Shown: positions 11,866-23,825 of the stretch, piece after piece
How positions within the stretch are numbered: the stretch's first letter is position 1
Layout of the letters: the number at the start of each line of letters is the position of its first letter
NCBI GenBank assembly: GCA_029204225.1
Contig: CM055097.1
Location: forward strand, 60,008,073 to 60,072,072
Origin: Diphasiastrum complanatum
Lineage: Eukaryota; Streptophyta; Lycopodiopsida; Lycopodiales; Lycopodiaceae
DNA: 64,000 bases
Direction of reading: 5' to 3'
Notes under the pieces: model-generated
Database searches by the model: none
What the model was told of the DNA's origin: nothing
What the model saw: the letters and a program-made list of their open reading frames with translations, nothing else
Position numbers and translations under genes: made by a program

Positions 11866-13200
11866 AGAATTGTGTGCAATCTATGACTGTGTTGCCTGAA
11901 GATTTTAAAAATATATAAATGTTTCAATTTTAACATTTTTAGTATATGTTTTTATTTTTGTATGTGATTTAGTACATTTCAATTTTGTATTTCATATTTC
12001 AATTACAACACATGCTTACAATTTCATATTTCTAGTATTATCAACTCATTAACTTTTTTATGATTCGTAATAACTTAATTGTGATTCATGAAGTGGGCTT
12101 TATTACGAGACTAGGTCTGTAAATTGTTATTCCTAATTAGTAAAAAAGATTTTTTTATCATATGCAATTTGTTGTTTTAACAGTTGTTCTGCAATCAAAT
12201 TTGTTATTGTAAATTCAATATTTCGGCATTAGTAACCGTTAAGTTTTTCCACAAAAATTATTGGCGACAAAAGAAAAATTCTTCTCAAATCTTTACGTAC
12301 ATCTATTTGCAGAGATTTCAACAACATTCAGTTACAAGAAGTTCTTTGTAATGACTATGTGCTTGATGAATCTCAATAACCATTTGTGTACCTGATAATT
12401 ATTGATACATCTTTGGTGCATGTCTAAGTCCTCTCCGATTTGAAGTTGGAGTGGAAAATCAAAATCTGATTGAGCTTACGTTCCATCCTTTGGCTTGCAC
12501 TCTCCAATTTAGAAGATCTTTTACTTTGTTTTCTTCATCTTTTGAGATCTCTTAGTAGAGATCTACTTGCGCATTGAGAGTGACGAGCAGCGGATTCGAT
12601 CGAAACCAAGAAAATGTTTTAGTATGACAAAAATTTAGACCAGGAGTTTGCAAAATGAACGAGATATGAATTACATAGGCATGATCCACCTTCTTTGTAA
12701 TATATGATGTAAGTTCACGAAACTTTACTTGCATATATCATTCAACTTTGAAAAGCTCTACTGACTTTTCTCAGAAGATGAGTACAAGTTATTAATATGC
12801 ATTTCGCATTGGTAAAATAATGTCAATTAGATGCGAACGATCTTTTCTTTGGCAAACTTCAAAGTTCAAATTTCATATTGCGAAATTGTACGAAGACAGG
12901 CATAATCTCCTTCTTGAAAAATTTGAAGAGGACAATTGCCACCTCTTCATGGCAACATGCCAACAACACAATACTAACATTTGCTTCTAGAAGAGGTTGG
13001 GCAGCTTGGACCCATGGTGTGATCTGAGAGTCGATGGGCAGGTCATAGATCTGGGTGGATGCATAGAAATTTGTGTCAAGTGATTTGGGTGGTGTTGGTC
13101 TCGTCAGATGGATTGGATGGCTTTGTCGAGGTTGGTGGAAGAGGCCATGTCGGTAGACAGGGTTGGGAAAAATTTGGTAAGGGTAAGGGGAGAAAAAGTG
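11866..13200. other. AT-rich DNA without a recognised gene
   Basis: Only scattered short frames. It includes a repeat of the 11.6-kb block at about 12360-12420 and a partial MULE-TIR-like match near 12817-12850. Nothing else could be assigned. Confidence 0.4.
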
Positions 13201-13421
13201 GTTAAAAGGTCAAAAAAGACGAAAAAGGCTCAAAAAAATATAGCGGATATTGATTGGATAAAGGTGGAATAGAGGGAGATGGTACTGGAACAAGTGATAG
13301 AGAGTGTTGAGAATGGTGTACATCCTTCTTGGATCTTGCTGCAATGACCGTTTGTAGTGTAAGATCTTTTTGGTAAGTGATCTTCATGTCATTATTAGCT
13401 TGATCTGTGCTATTGTGGTGG

Positions 13422-15037
13422 CTAGTAGTTATGCAATCGACTACCATTGATGGTTGTATCAAATGGTGTCCCATCAAGATGTTCAAATTTCATGGCTCCA
13501 TGGTTGAGGATTTCCTTGATCTGGTATGGGCATTTGTCTGTAAACTTCAATTTTTCTTTGATCGCCATATTCTTGTACATTAGGACTAGATCTCTAGAAC
13601 AAAGATCTTTCTTGTGTAACCGACGACCATGCCATGCCTCGCGTTGGGCTTTATCAGCTGCCAATGCATGCACAACCAATAGGCGTGTTGCAAAGTTTGT
13701 GTAGAGCTTCATTGCGTAGTTGTAGAGATTTGGACTCATTAAGATGTTGTGCGGTGGCAACCCTCAATAATGGTACCAAAAAATCCACTGGCATAACAAC
13801 ATCTTGACCATAAACTAGTTGGAATGGTGTTTGATCAGTTCCCTTGTATGTTGTCCTGAATGCCCACAAAGTAGCATGTAACTTATGTTCCAATAAGATC
13901 TGCTAGCTTCGACTGTTTCATGATTACGCTACATAAGATCTTGTTGGATGATTCTGCCTGCCCATTATCACGAGGATAATATGGCGTGCTGAATCATGGA
14001 TCATGAAGAATTCCTCTAGTAATATCTTGATGGTCTCATTGACAAAATGACTTTAGCAATCGCTGACTATCTCTATCGGACAATCGAAGTGCACAACGAT
14101 ATGTTCATATAGAAATTTTGCAGTAGTCCTAGCATCAACCCTTCATATGCCTTCGCTTCTACCCACTTGGTGAGGTAATCTATAGCCATGATAATATATC
14201 GAGCTTGTGAGCTCATGGGTGCTAGATGGATGGGACCGATGTAGTCCAATCCCCACTTCTCGAATGGTGCTTGAGCTAGAATGTGGCATAGAAGATCATA
14301 ATTCAATCTTGTCGGTCTTCTAGCTCGTTGGCACACATCACATTTCTTCAGGTATTCTTTTGTATCCTTATAAATTGTCGGCCACCATCACCCTAATTGC
14401 AAAATCTTGCGAACTGTAATGTCAGATGCAAAATGCCCACCACCCATGACTTCATGTGATAGCAATATTATCTGGGTGGTTTCATGTGGAAGAACACACC
14501 TTCCAAGAATGATATCTGATCCTATAAGTTGGTAAGGTTTGGCTCTAGCTATCAACTTCCATTGTTTCGCCTTTGATAATGTCTTGTCTGGTTGGCCCCG
14601 TATTAAATATTCAACAATATCAACAGCCCAATCTGGTATTGTGTCAACATAGAACAAGGCAACATCGGGTAGCTCTTCATCAGGTTGGATTGTCATTTTC
14701 TTCTCTTTGATTTGTGAGACATGATCTGCCATATAGTGCTTCTTTTCCTTGCATACCACTATCTTGAAGTCAAAAAACAATAGGAGTAACCATCGTGTGA
14801 TCCATCATGTGTTACAAGTTTTATTCATTAGATATAGCAAGGGTTTATGGTCCATATAAAACACAAAGTGTGTGGCCATCAGATAGTGTCTAAACTTCTT
14901 GACCACATAAAATCATGGCAAGTGCTTCCCCCTCTATGGTTTAATAGTTCACCTCTGATTCACTAAGCTGTCGGCTAGCAAATCGGACTAGGAAATTATC
15001 TTCGCACTCGCTGGATCAAGATGACTCCAACTTCATG
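13422..15037 (-). pseudogene. Ty3/gypsy pol remnant: RNase H end, integrase and C-terminus
   Basis: In element order (right to left) come RNase H pieces near 14820-15000, then a frame (14388-14780) with MADHVSQIK and a histidine-containing zinc-binding end (HEVMGGGHFASD). Next is the integrase core (14073-14336) with EKWGLDYIGP and AIDYLTKWVEAKA, then WAFRTTYKGTDQTPFQLVYG (13654-13893), and a C-terminal part (13422-13760) with AREAWH-like and YQIKEIL motifs. Several frameshifts and stops separate these pieces, so it is inactive. The reverse transcriptase expected upstream is missing where the copia LTR begins at 15038, and a protease piece of the same kind of element lies beyond the copia at 19438-19653. 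Confidence 0.8.
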
Positions 15038-15688
15038 TGAAAAATACAGATCCTAAGTGGATCTAAACTCCAAGATCATTGGCTTGAATGCTTGCACTCC
15101 AAACTACATAAGCTAGGAATTGGCAACACATTCTATGCTACCTAGAATGCAAAGAACTTGATCAAAAAGCATTTATCACAAATGGAAACTTCCATAAACA
15201 TCAAGTGCGGCCCAAAATAGCATTATACAGTCCATAATACATCAGCCTATCACTTTTGGAAAGCACCTAAGATCATACACAATAGCTTGAAGACAATACA
15301 CACAACAATGCTCTCAATGGAGGAAGAAACAATGACAATGATCTATTGATCTCAATGAAGCATACAAAAGGTTTCTCCAACCTGTTCTCCACGACTTCCC
15401 TACTATTTATGGATGAGGAAGATGACTCTCTCTCCTCTCTCTAGAAGGTACTTGACCCTAGATATTCCCTATATAGGAAAAATAGCTAAAAATGGCTTAT
15501 ATGACCAAAATACATCAAAATGGTCTCATTTTGAAGGGTATGAAGTTTGACACTTCATCATACTGAAAAAATACAGTAAATAAAAACATTGTGGCCTGGT
15601 TCACATGTGTGAAACTCCAGAACCAAAACTATTTACAATTTTAGCCAATTTAGGCCTCAAACTAGCTAGGAAATGTTGACAATTTTCA
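15038..15688 (-). repeat. 3' LTR of copia element 1
   Basis: On the plus strand it reads TGAAAAATACAG...ATTTTCA, a TG-CA bounded LTR of about 651 bp. A purine-rich tract (reverse complement of CACTCCCTCTTC) lies just outside at 15687-15700 and serves as polypurine tract. The stop codon of the pol frame is the first three bases of the LTR. The start resembles that of the LTR of the second copia (53795). No matching 5' LTR is present near 19.2 kb. Confidence 0.75.
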
Positions 15689-18600
15689 CACTCCCTCTTC
15701 AACATTGGATGCTAGTTTCAACATAGTCTTTGAGCACATTCCAAGATTAGATCTATGCATTAAATATAGGTCCTTTCCCAATGGTTTGGTGAAGATATCA
15801 GCCACACACTCCTTTGAAGAGACATGTTGAAGCTCCACCTCTTTGGCAATGACTTGATCTCTCACAAAATGGTGAGCAATCTCAATGTGCTTGCTCCTTG
15901 CATGAAAAACAGGATTGCTTGCCAAGCTTTGGGCTGAAAGGTTATCACAAAGTATGATTGGAGTCTTCTCTGGTTCCAGCAAGTGAAGATCCAATAACAT
16001 CCTCTTGATCCAAAGAATCTCCTTGGTGCATGTTGTTAATGCCTTGTACTCGGCTTCGGTGGAAGATAGAGAGATAGTTGGTTGCTTCTTTGATAGCCAT
16101 GAGACCACTCCATCTCCAAGATAGATTGCAAAGGCACTTGTTGACTTCCTATCCATTTGATCACCTGCAAAATCTGAATCTGAAAATCCACAAAGGTTAG
16201 GTGTAGTACCTCCATACAAGATGCCAAAATCTCTAGATCCCGAGATGTATCTAAGTACTCTCTTTCCTAGCTTCCAATGAGCCTCACTAGGATCTTGCAT
16301 AAATTGACTTAGTTTACCAACCACAAAGCTTAGATCAGGTCTTGTGATGGTTAACCATATAAGAGATCCTATTAGCTTTCTATAGAGAGTAATGTCCTTG
16401 AAGGATCTTTCATTACTTCTTGTAGTTAGCTTTACATTTGATTCCATAGGAGTAGAAACAACTTTACAATCTTCCATATGAAACCTTTTTAGAATAGAGT
16501 TAACATACTTTTCTTGACATATGAATGTAGATTTAGAAGTTCTAATAATATCTATTCCTAAGATATAATGAAGTTTACCAAGATCTTGAATTTCAAACTC
16601 TCTTTTGAGTGCCATCTTGATTTCATCTATATCTAGATTGTTACCACCACTTAAGATAATGTCATCAACATAGATCAAAAGTAAAGTGATATCATTTTCA
16701 TTCAATCTAAAGTAGAGAGAATGATCATACTCACTCATAACAAAGTTTTGAGAAAGTAAGAAGGAATTGAGCTTAGCATACCAACTCCTTGGTGCTTGCT
16801 TTAGCCCATACAAACTCTTTTGGAGATAGCACACATGATTAGGCTCATCATGTGAAACATAGCCCTCGGGTTGCTCCATGTAAATATCTTCTTCAAGATC
16901 ACCATTCAAGAAGGCATTAGTAACATCCATTTGCCACATATCCCAATCATAAAGAGTTGCAAGAGAGATTAGGATTCGAATAGTTACCATCTTTGCCACG
17001 GGTGCAAAGGTCTCATCATAGTCAATACCATATTCTTGAGCATACCCCTTTGCCACCAACCTTGCCTTGTACTTGTTGATTGATCCATCTTGATTTGTCT
17101 TGATCTTGAAGATCCACTTACAACCAATTGCCTTCTTGTCCTTTGGAAGCTTTACCAACCTCCATGTGTTGCTTTTGATGAGTGCTTGATGCTCATGATC
17201 CATGGCTTGGATCCATTCCTTCTTTTGAATTGCTTCATCTACACAAGTTGGTTCATCAAAAGAGGTAAGAAAAGCAAAGTTAGAGTTGTCCACCACTTGC
17301 TTTCCTTTTTCATCATAGGTTAGCCTTGATGGCTTAGCCCTTTGCCTTTGAGTCTTCCTTGAAGTTTGCTTTGGAGTGGCATCTCCATCTTCATCCAAGA
17401 CATCTTGCACATCATGATGATTAGTAGGCACATCAACATCAACATCAACAACATTGGAAACATTCTCTTCATGAAAGATGACATCCCTACTTATGACAAC
17501 TTTCTTTGTAGAAGGAATGTACACTTTGTAAGCCTTGCTTACTTCACTATAGCCAACAAACACACCCTTCTTTGATGAAGGATCTTCTTTAGTTCTATCA
17601 TCAAGTGTGATATTGACAAAACATGTACATCCAAAGATCCTACAATGCTTGACACTCGGCCTTCTACCATAAAGAACCTCATGAGGAGTTTTACCATCCA
17701 AGGAAGCACTTGTCCATCTATTACATAGATAGTTAGCACATGCTAAAGCTTCCCCCCAAAAAGACTTAGCAAGATTAGCATGTAGTCTCATTGCCTTGGC
17801 ACATTCACAAAGGGTTCTATTCTTCCTCTCGGCCACTCCATTCTGTTGTGGAGTCCTAGGACTAGACATCTCCCTCTTAATCCCATGTGCTATACAAAAG
17901 TCTTTGAACCTATTTGAGGTGTATTCCCCTCCATTATCAGATCTTAAGCATTTGATCTTTGTATTGAATTGGTTTTCCATTTCATTCTTGAACTTGACAA
18001 ATGCAGCAAACACTTCATCCTTACTTTTAAGAAGATAGATCCAAGTATACCTACTAAAGTCATCAATGAAAGTTGCATACATCTTTGCCCCACCATTGCT
18101 AGTTGTACTAGAAGAATGAATATCAGAATGCACAAGTTGAAAAGCTTCTTTAGATCTAGAAATAGATCTAGAATAAGCAAGTCTATGAGATTTGGACAAG
18201 GCACAATGTTCACAAACACTATTGTTTGCAACAAGACTTTTAGGGAGACCAAGAACAAGCTCTTTCTTTGCCATTACCTCCAAAGATTTGAAGTTGGGAT
18301 GGCCCAACCTCTTGTGCCAAACTTCTTGGTTTGTCAATTGCTCCCTAGCCATACATCCTTCATGATTAGAGATCACACATGCATCAAGCTTGAAAAGTTT
18401 ACCATGCCTCCTACCTTGAGCAATCAAGGATCCACATTTACTTATCAAACATGCATCTCCAATGAACTCCACATCAAGTCCTTTGTCAATCATTTGACTT
18501 ACACTAAGCAAATTCTTAGTGATTGAAGGAATGTACAAAACATTTTCAAGATTTGCTTTCCTATTTGTTGAAAGGGAAATAGGAATAGTGCCTATGCCTT

Positions 18601-19204
18601 TGATGTCACATTGACCATCATTTGCAGTGTAGATGATGTTACCTTCTCCCTCATAAGACAATAAGGATGTAAAGTATTCCTTATGTCTTGTCATGTGAGA
18701 TGAGGCTCCACTATCAATCCACCAAGGATCATTATCATCTATGTTGGCTAACAAACTTGAAGTCATAACAAGTGATTCACATGTGTTATGTTCTTCCTCA
18801 TCTATTGTAAGATTTCCTTGCCTCTCTCCTTGCTCTCTTTTCTTCTTATAACATTCATTTGCAAAATGACCTTTTATCCCACAATAAAAGCACTTGAACT
18901 TTGACTTATTGTTCTTAGTAGAAGAGGAAGAGGAAGAGTGATCATCATGATCAAAGTTACCACCTTTGGACCATTTCCCTTTGCCTTTACCTTTGCCCTT
19001 GAATTTGCCTTTTGTGAAGAAAGCCTCTTCACCTCCACCTTGCAAGGATGCACCATCAAGCTTTGATTGCAACCTATGTTCTTCAGCCAATAAGATTTCT
19101 TGCAAGTCAACCACACTTGGCAAGACTCTTTGAATGGCAAAACTTTGCACAAGGGTCCCTTGGGAGATGAAGTGTTGGGTTCTGAATCTGAATCCTGATG
19201 GCAT
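15686..19204 (-). CDS. Copia polyprotein, open from late gag through RNase H (5' truncated)
   Basis: A 1172-codon open frame. Domains in order are a CCHC zinc knuckle (CFYCGIKGHFANEC, residues 105-118), aspartic protease (WWIDSGASSHMT, Asp near 164), integrase HKRLGH zinc site (297) with D361, D423 and E459 (D,D35E), reverse transcriptase with LYGLKQAPRSWY and YVDD, and RNase H with SDSDFAGD and SSTEAEYKAL. Compared with the second copia here, about 160 gag residues, the leader, the PBS and the 5' LTR are absent. The real homology begins near 19155 (VQSFAIQ), so the Met at 19204 is not the native start. It sits inside a minus-strand gypsy, and one deletion could have removed both the copia 5' end and the gypsy reverse transcriptase. 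The pol frame has no stop, so loss of mobility is due to the missing 5' end. Confidence 0.85.
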   Translation of the reverse strand: MPSGFRFRTQHFISQGTLVQSFAIQRVLPSVVDLQEILLAEEHRLQSKLDGASLQGGGEEAFFTKGKFKGKGKGKGKWSKGGNFDHDDHSSSSSSTKNNKSKFKCFYCGIKGHFANECYKKKREQGERQGNLTIDEEEHNTCESLVMTSSLLANIDDNDPWWIDSGASSHMTRHKEYFTSLLSYEGEGNIIYTANDGQCDIKGIGTIPISLSTNRKANLENVLYIPSITKNLLSVSQMIDKGLDVEFIGDACLISKCGSLIAQGRRHGKLFKLDACVISNHEGCMAREQLTNQEVWHKRLGHPNFKSLEVMAKKELVLGLPKSLVANNSVCEHCALSKSHRLAYSRSISRSKEAFQLVHSDIHSSSTTSNGGAKMYATFIDDFSRYTWIYLLKSKDEVFAAFVKFKNEMENQFNTKIKCLRSDNGGEYTSNRFKDFCIAHGIKREMSSPRTPQQNGVAERKNRTLCECAKAMRLHANLAKSFWGEALACANYLCNRWTSASLDGKTPHEVLYGRRPSVKHCRIFGCTCFVNITLDDRTKEDPSSKKGVFVGYSEVSKAYKVYIPSTKKVVISRDVIFHEENVSNVVDVDVDVPTNHHDVQDVLDEDGDATPKQTSRKTQRQRAKPSRLTYDEKGKQVVDNSNFAFLTSFDEPTCVDEAIQKKEWIQAMDHEHQALIKSNTWRLVKLPKDKKAIGCKWIFKIKTNQDGSINKYKARLVAKGYAQEYGIDYDETFAPVAKMVTIRILISLATLYDWDMWQMDVTNAFLNGDLEEDIYMEQPEGYVSHDEPNHVCYLQKSLYGLKQAPRSWYAKLNSFLLSQNFVMSEYDHSLYFRLNENDITLLLIYVDDIILSGGNNLDIDEIKMALKREFEIQDLGKLHYILGIDIIRTSKSTFICQEKYVNSILKRFHMEDCKVVSTPMESNVKLTTRSNERSFKDITLYRKLIGSLIWLTITRPDLSFVVGKLSQFMQDPSEAHWKLGKRVLRYISGSRDFGILYGGTTPNLCGFSDSDFAGDQMDRKSTSAFAIYLGDGVVSWLSKKQPTISLSSTEAEYKALTTCTKEILWIKRMLLDLHLLEPEKTPIILCDNLSAQSLASNPVFHARSKHIEIAHHFVRDQVIAKEVELQHVSSKECVADIFTKPLGKDLYLMHRSNLGMCSKTMLKLASNVEEGV

Positions 19205-20200
19205 GTATGCCCAACCATATGGTCAACAATGGCTAATGCTTCCATCCAACTCACAATTTCATATTGTGAATCATAATTACCTCCCTTGATTGGTCTTGGG
19301 CGATCAATGTTATGGTCGGTGGTGGAGGAGTCGTCATCAGCTTCATCGCCCAAGTGGTGGATCTACCTTTACTGTTTGCTCTCTATTCTCGAAGGTGAGT
19401 TTTCTGGTTCCTCAGTTTTGAATCACTTGCGCGACTCTCAACTAAGGTCTTCCCAGTTGAACTCGATAGGTGAAAGGAGATTTGGTATTTCCATCACCAT
19501 GAAGGTGCTCGCAAATTGCACTACCGCTATCTTTACATGAATATCTTCAACTACACCTGGTTTAACACAAGATTGGTTAGCTAGCTTGATAGAAAATTTT
19601 GCTGGCTTTAGCCCTTGTAAACCCCATCTCTGATATAAAGTATTGGAGATCAAGTTGAGATTATATCATCCATCTACCATTGTCGCTTCGTCCTCGTATC
19701 GCTTGTGCTTGATTGGCAGGATGATGTTGTGTTGCTCAATTTCCCAACGTTGTTGGTTCCCTCATACCCAACACAGTACAAGGGTTTTTTTTTGTTCTAG
19801 TTCTGGTTCCAAATTCAACCATCCAGTGAGAACACTCTTTGCTTGTGGCTCAATTCATAGGAACTCACCAAGGGATAGGTTCATTCTGCTAGTCAATAGA
19901 CTTGTGAGCAGTTCTATCTATGGAACTTTAGGCTCTCCCATCTAGAATGGTACTTCCTGATGGTGTAAATAGTCATTAAGATCTGTTCTTAGTGGTGAGC
20001 CTGTTGGTGGTGCTGGAACTTTTGCGGCTAGAGGTTCTACATGATTTTCATTGGCTTGTGCAGCTTCCTCTGCCTGGGCTTCCTATATCCAATGGTGTAT
20101 TCTCTAATATTGTTGTCCTTTTGCCTTGGTGTTAGGATATAGTCATGCGGCCAAAGGTTGATTATCTGTTAGTGATACTGAGGATGGTGGTGATTTGATG
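19160..20200 (-). pseudogene. Ty3/gypsy gag-protease remnant upstream of the copia insertion
   Basis: A minus frame (19438-19653) reads GLKPAKFSIKLANQS, then VKPGVVEDIHVKI and FMVMEIP, the layout of a gypsy aspartic protease (usually ...LADRS...GIVEDVLVKV...FVVLDM). The active-site DSG lies further upstream and was not found intact. The next minus frame (19205-19353) is acidic (GDEADDDSSTTDH) and unassigned. Upstream sequence to about 20200 is rich in Pro/Ala/Glu codons in the minus frame and is probably gag. It is likely the 5' part of the element whose integrase lies at 13.4-15.0 kb. Confidence 0.6.
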
Positions 20201-21578
20201 GGGCAAGGGAGATAGAAAAACTCGAACGGAGAAGAGAGCAGGCATATTGCGGAATAGCTCTCCCGTTACAATCAACTGCTAGATGCGAAAACAATCTGAT
20301 AGAGAGCCTATGCTAAGTATAATCATAGCCTTTTGGTGTTCTAATTGCCCAACATGATCTTAAAAAATAGTTCATACTCACAAGCGAGAGTACAATCCAT
20401 CGAAGAGATGAGAGATGGTTTGTGTGTGTGTGTGGTGTTACTGGAAGTTAGATTCAATATGAAGTATAGTTTTGAAATAGATAAAAGAGCAGCATGATAT
20501 CGCGAGTTCCTCAGGCGTCAAAGACAGCCATCGTATGAACATAAGCTGCGGAGTTGTAGACGTCTGTGTTCTGATCAAAGTGAGTAAACAAGCGCGATCG
20601 AACAACGATAGAATACATTCAAATCACAATAAACACAACAATGGCAGTTACAAACAGAATGACGGCGTAACTGGAAGGCTCAAATAATACGTCTTATGGA
20701 GAGCGTCTCATGTAATCTGTGCTGGGATGATCTATTTATATATTGCATCCATGTATTAACTACAATAAATGGTTGTCACCTAATAGGTAAGCCATTGTAC
20801 TTGGAAGTATATGACTTTTGTGACAACTATACATAGTGTACTGTCAACCCATAGGGAATGTTGACGTGGACGAGGGCGTCACAAATTCTCTCACTTCGCT
20901 TTTTAGGGAAAGTGGCTTTCTTTCACTTTCCAAATTTGGAAAGTGGCTGGGAACGTCCCTCGTTCAAAGTAGACGACCTTCAACATTTTTCTCTCTCTTT
21001 GGGATTTTGCGAAAAAGGCGAAGGTGTCCTTAAAAAGGCGAAGGTGCTCTCAAAAAGCCGAAGGTGTCTTTAAAATAGTTTAACTCATGAAAATAGATGA
21101 CCTTCGAGAATTTTCTCTTTCTTCGCATTTTTCGAGAAAATGCGAAAAAGACGAAGGTGTTGAAAATAGTTGAACTTTTGAACTGCACAAGTTAAACTTT
21201 TTTAACTATTCCAAGTTTTGCAAAACTGTCGCGAAACTTTCGCGAACATTTCGCGAAGTAGTTTAAACTGTTGAATTGTGCTAATTTTGCAAAACTGTCT
21301 TGAAACTGTTGCAAACATAGTTCATTTCTGCAGACTGTCACAAAAGTAGTGTATTTCTGTAGACTTGTTATAAATGCAAGTTTGCGGAAGTCCTTGAAAA
21401 TGGCCAAGTCTTCAATGACTTCAAGTTATTAAACTTAACATCTGAACTTGAAAATTATGACAAGATTGGTTACCCTTTGCTGGAGATCCGCCGGAAGCCC
21501 GTTGTAGACGTTCTTCAACTAAATTGGTTGTCTGAGTTTGTGATTCCAAGGAGACAATTGTGGGCTTAATCTCCAACA
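20200..21578 (-). repeat. 3' LTR of copia element 3 (left boundary uncertain)
   Basis: The right end is fixed by CTCCAACA at 21578, followed by GTCCCCCTTAAGG, the reverse complement of a purine-rich PPT, and then by RNase H coding DNA. Inside, in element orientation, is a TATA-like TATATAAATAGATC (near 20730-20745). The left boundary could not be set, and 20200 is only where gypsy-like sequence fades. Short Phe/Lys-rich stretches with repeated TTTCGCGAA words are typical of this LTR class here (compare 30573-31674). Confidence 0.5.
21012..21072 (+). repeat. Three ~22-bp repeats of AAAAAGGCGAAGGTG
   Basis: Three consecutive units share AAAAAG(G/C)CGAAGGTG followed by TCCTT, CTCTC or TCTTT. 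A fourth related word (AAAAAGACGAAGGTG) lies near 21143. They are inside the copia 3 LTR and may be regulatory sub-repeats of U3, which is inference. Confidence 0.75.
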
Positions 21579-23715
21579 GTCCCCCTTAAGGTCACGGTTG
21601 TTGTCTTGGTATCTTCGTCAGGTTCAACATGTTGAAGAACTTCTGGTACTTGATCCTGGGAAGCGCTTTGGTGAAGATGATGTCTACGACCATCTCTGTT
21701 GTGGAGTAGTATTGAAGAATCACTTGACCTGAAAAAAATTTCTCCCGAATGAAATGATACTGGATTTCTATGTGCTTGGATTTGCCATGAAATCTGGGAT
21801 TCAGTGACAGTGAAATACAACTCAAGTTGTCACACAGAATGGTGGTAGCATTGAACTGAGTGATGTAAGTCGTGAAGTAATAACCTGATCCATATAGCTT
21901 CTTTTGAAGCTTGGCATGCTGCGATGTACTCTACCTCTGTTGAAGAAAGCGCAATTGATTTCTGCTTCCTTGAGTTCCATGAAATCGGTCCCCCTGCCAG
22001 ATAGAAACAGAGCCCGGAGGTAGATTTTCTAGTAGAGACTGTTCCTCTCCAATCTGAGTCGGAGTAGTCTCACAGGATGAGTGGGTCAATAGAATTTCCA
22101 TCATAACACAAAATGTGATCTAGACTTCCATGAATATATCTCATCACTCTCTTTAATGCTTTCCAATGAGAGATCCTAGGATTAGACATGAATTGACTTA
22201 ACGTGCTAACAGTATATGCTAAATCTGGTCTAGTACACAACATTGCATACATCAAAGATCCTATTAGTGAATGAAAAGGGTACTTCGCTATGTCAAGTAC
22301 TTCACTATCAGAATCAGCACAAGTAGGTTTAGTCAATACTATACTTGGATCCATTGGAGTATCAATTGTTTGCAATCATACATATGAAACTTTTTTAAAA
22401 TGCCTTCTAGATATGTCTGTTGGCTAAGATAGATCTTCTTCTGAAGCCTATTTCTAGTAGCGTAAATTCCTAGCAAAGAATGGACAGCTCTTAAATCAAT
22501 CATGTCAAATTCTTTTGACAGATCACTCTTAGTAGTGTTCAGAAGAGAAGTGTCGCTAGACAAAATAAATGCATCATCCACGTAAAGAGCTATGTGAACT
22601 GAATTGGTGCCTATATGCTTCGAATAAAAATTACAGTCAGCTGAATTGTTTGCAAATCCCAATTTTATGAGATAAGAGTTGATTCTATCGAACCATGTCC
22701 TTGCATCCTGTTTCAAACCGTAGATTGCTTTGTGCAGTTTGCTATCTTTGTGCTCTTGGCCTTTGACTTTGAATCCTTCCGGTTGGAAGGTATACAACTC
22801 CTCTTCGACGTTGTCATTGAGAAATGCTATCTTGACATCCATTTGGTGCATTTCGAGGTCTTCTGTGACTGCTTACGCAATCAGAGTCCTGATTGACTGC
22901 ATCTTGATGACAGGATTAAAGATTTCTTGATAATCCACTCCTTGGACTTGATTGAATCCTTTAGCCACCAGCCGTGCTTTCCATTTAGCAATGGAACCAT
23001 CAGAGTTGATCTTTTTCTTGAAGATTCACTTTTTGTCGATAGCTCTCTTGTGAGTGAGGAAGTCGACCAGTGTCCAGGTCTGATTCGTCAAAAGTGAGTT
23101 GTACGCTTTCCATAGCTTCTTGTCACTTCACAGCATCCTTGGAGTTAATTGCTTCGACTAGGCTCTCTGGTTCTTCTTATGAAGTCCAGAATGATTGAGG
23201 TGTATACCACTCAGGAACTGTCCGAGACCATGAGGATCTGCGGACGTTTGGTTGACCAAGATACGATGATGCTTCTTCTTGAATTCTCCAGATCTGCTCG
23301 AGCTAGCTTGGTCTGGTCTGATGATAGGTATTGTCGACTGCTCGGCTTCTCTAGCTGTAGCTGCAGGTTTTGTAGAAGGAACATCAACGTTGGAAGAATC
23401 CATGCTACGTAAAATAGGATGAAATGACATAGCATTGTCTATCAATGGTTGTTTGAAATCATAGTATGTATGTTCTTAAAATATTACATTCCTAGAGACA
23501 AATACTACATTGGTGGATGGATCATAAACTTTATAAGCTTTATGTTCATCAGGATAGCCAATGAAAATACATTTATTTGTCGCATGATCCAGTCTCTTCC
23601 TAAGCTGTTTAGAAATGTGAACAAAACATATACAACCAAAGATTTTTAAATGGCTGACACTAGGCTTGTGCCCATGCCAAATTTCATGAGGAGTTTTGTT
23701 GTTGACGACTGTGGA
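21566..23715 (-). pseudogene. Copia pol remnant: integrase end, reverse transcriptase, RNase H
   Basis: Right to left: integrase C-terminal part (NNKTPHEIWHGHKPS, FGCICFVH, FIGYPDEHKAYKVYD, 23476-23715), a degraded linker, then reverse transcriptase with QPEGF, LHKAIYGLKQDARTWF and LYVDDAFIL (22339-22851). RNase H follows (SLIGSLMYAMLCTRPDLAY, 22070-22375; HIEIQYHFIREK, 21592-21825). At least three frame changes and several stops break it. Everything upstream of the integrase C-terminal part is missing and is replaced beyond 23715 by unrelated, partly tandem sequence. Confidence 0.85.
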
Positions 23716-23825
23716 GAAAGAGAAAATTGTGAAGGCCAAATTGGAGGGAGGACAATTCTGGTGGTCAGATGCATAGGAATCCAAAATTTTGAGGATTTTC
23801 GACCTTCGGATTTTTTCGCGAACCT

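Noticed and set aside
17090-18526. Plus-strand frames inside the copia pol gene
   Set aside because: Antisense shadows of the 1172-codon minus-strand frame.
20400-21600. Independent genes at 20836-21073 and 21192-21407
   Set aside because: Short frames within the copia LTR, overlapping each other and sub-repeats.
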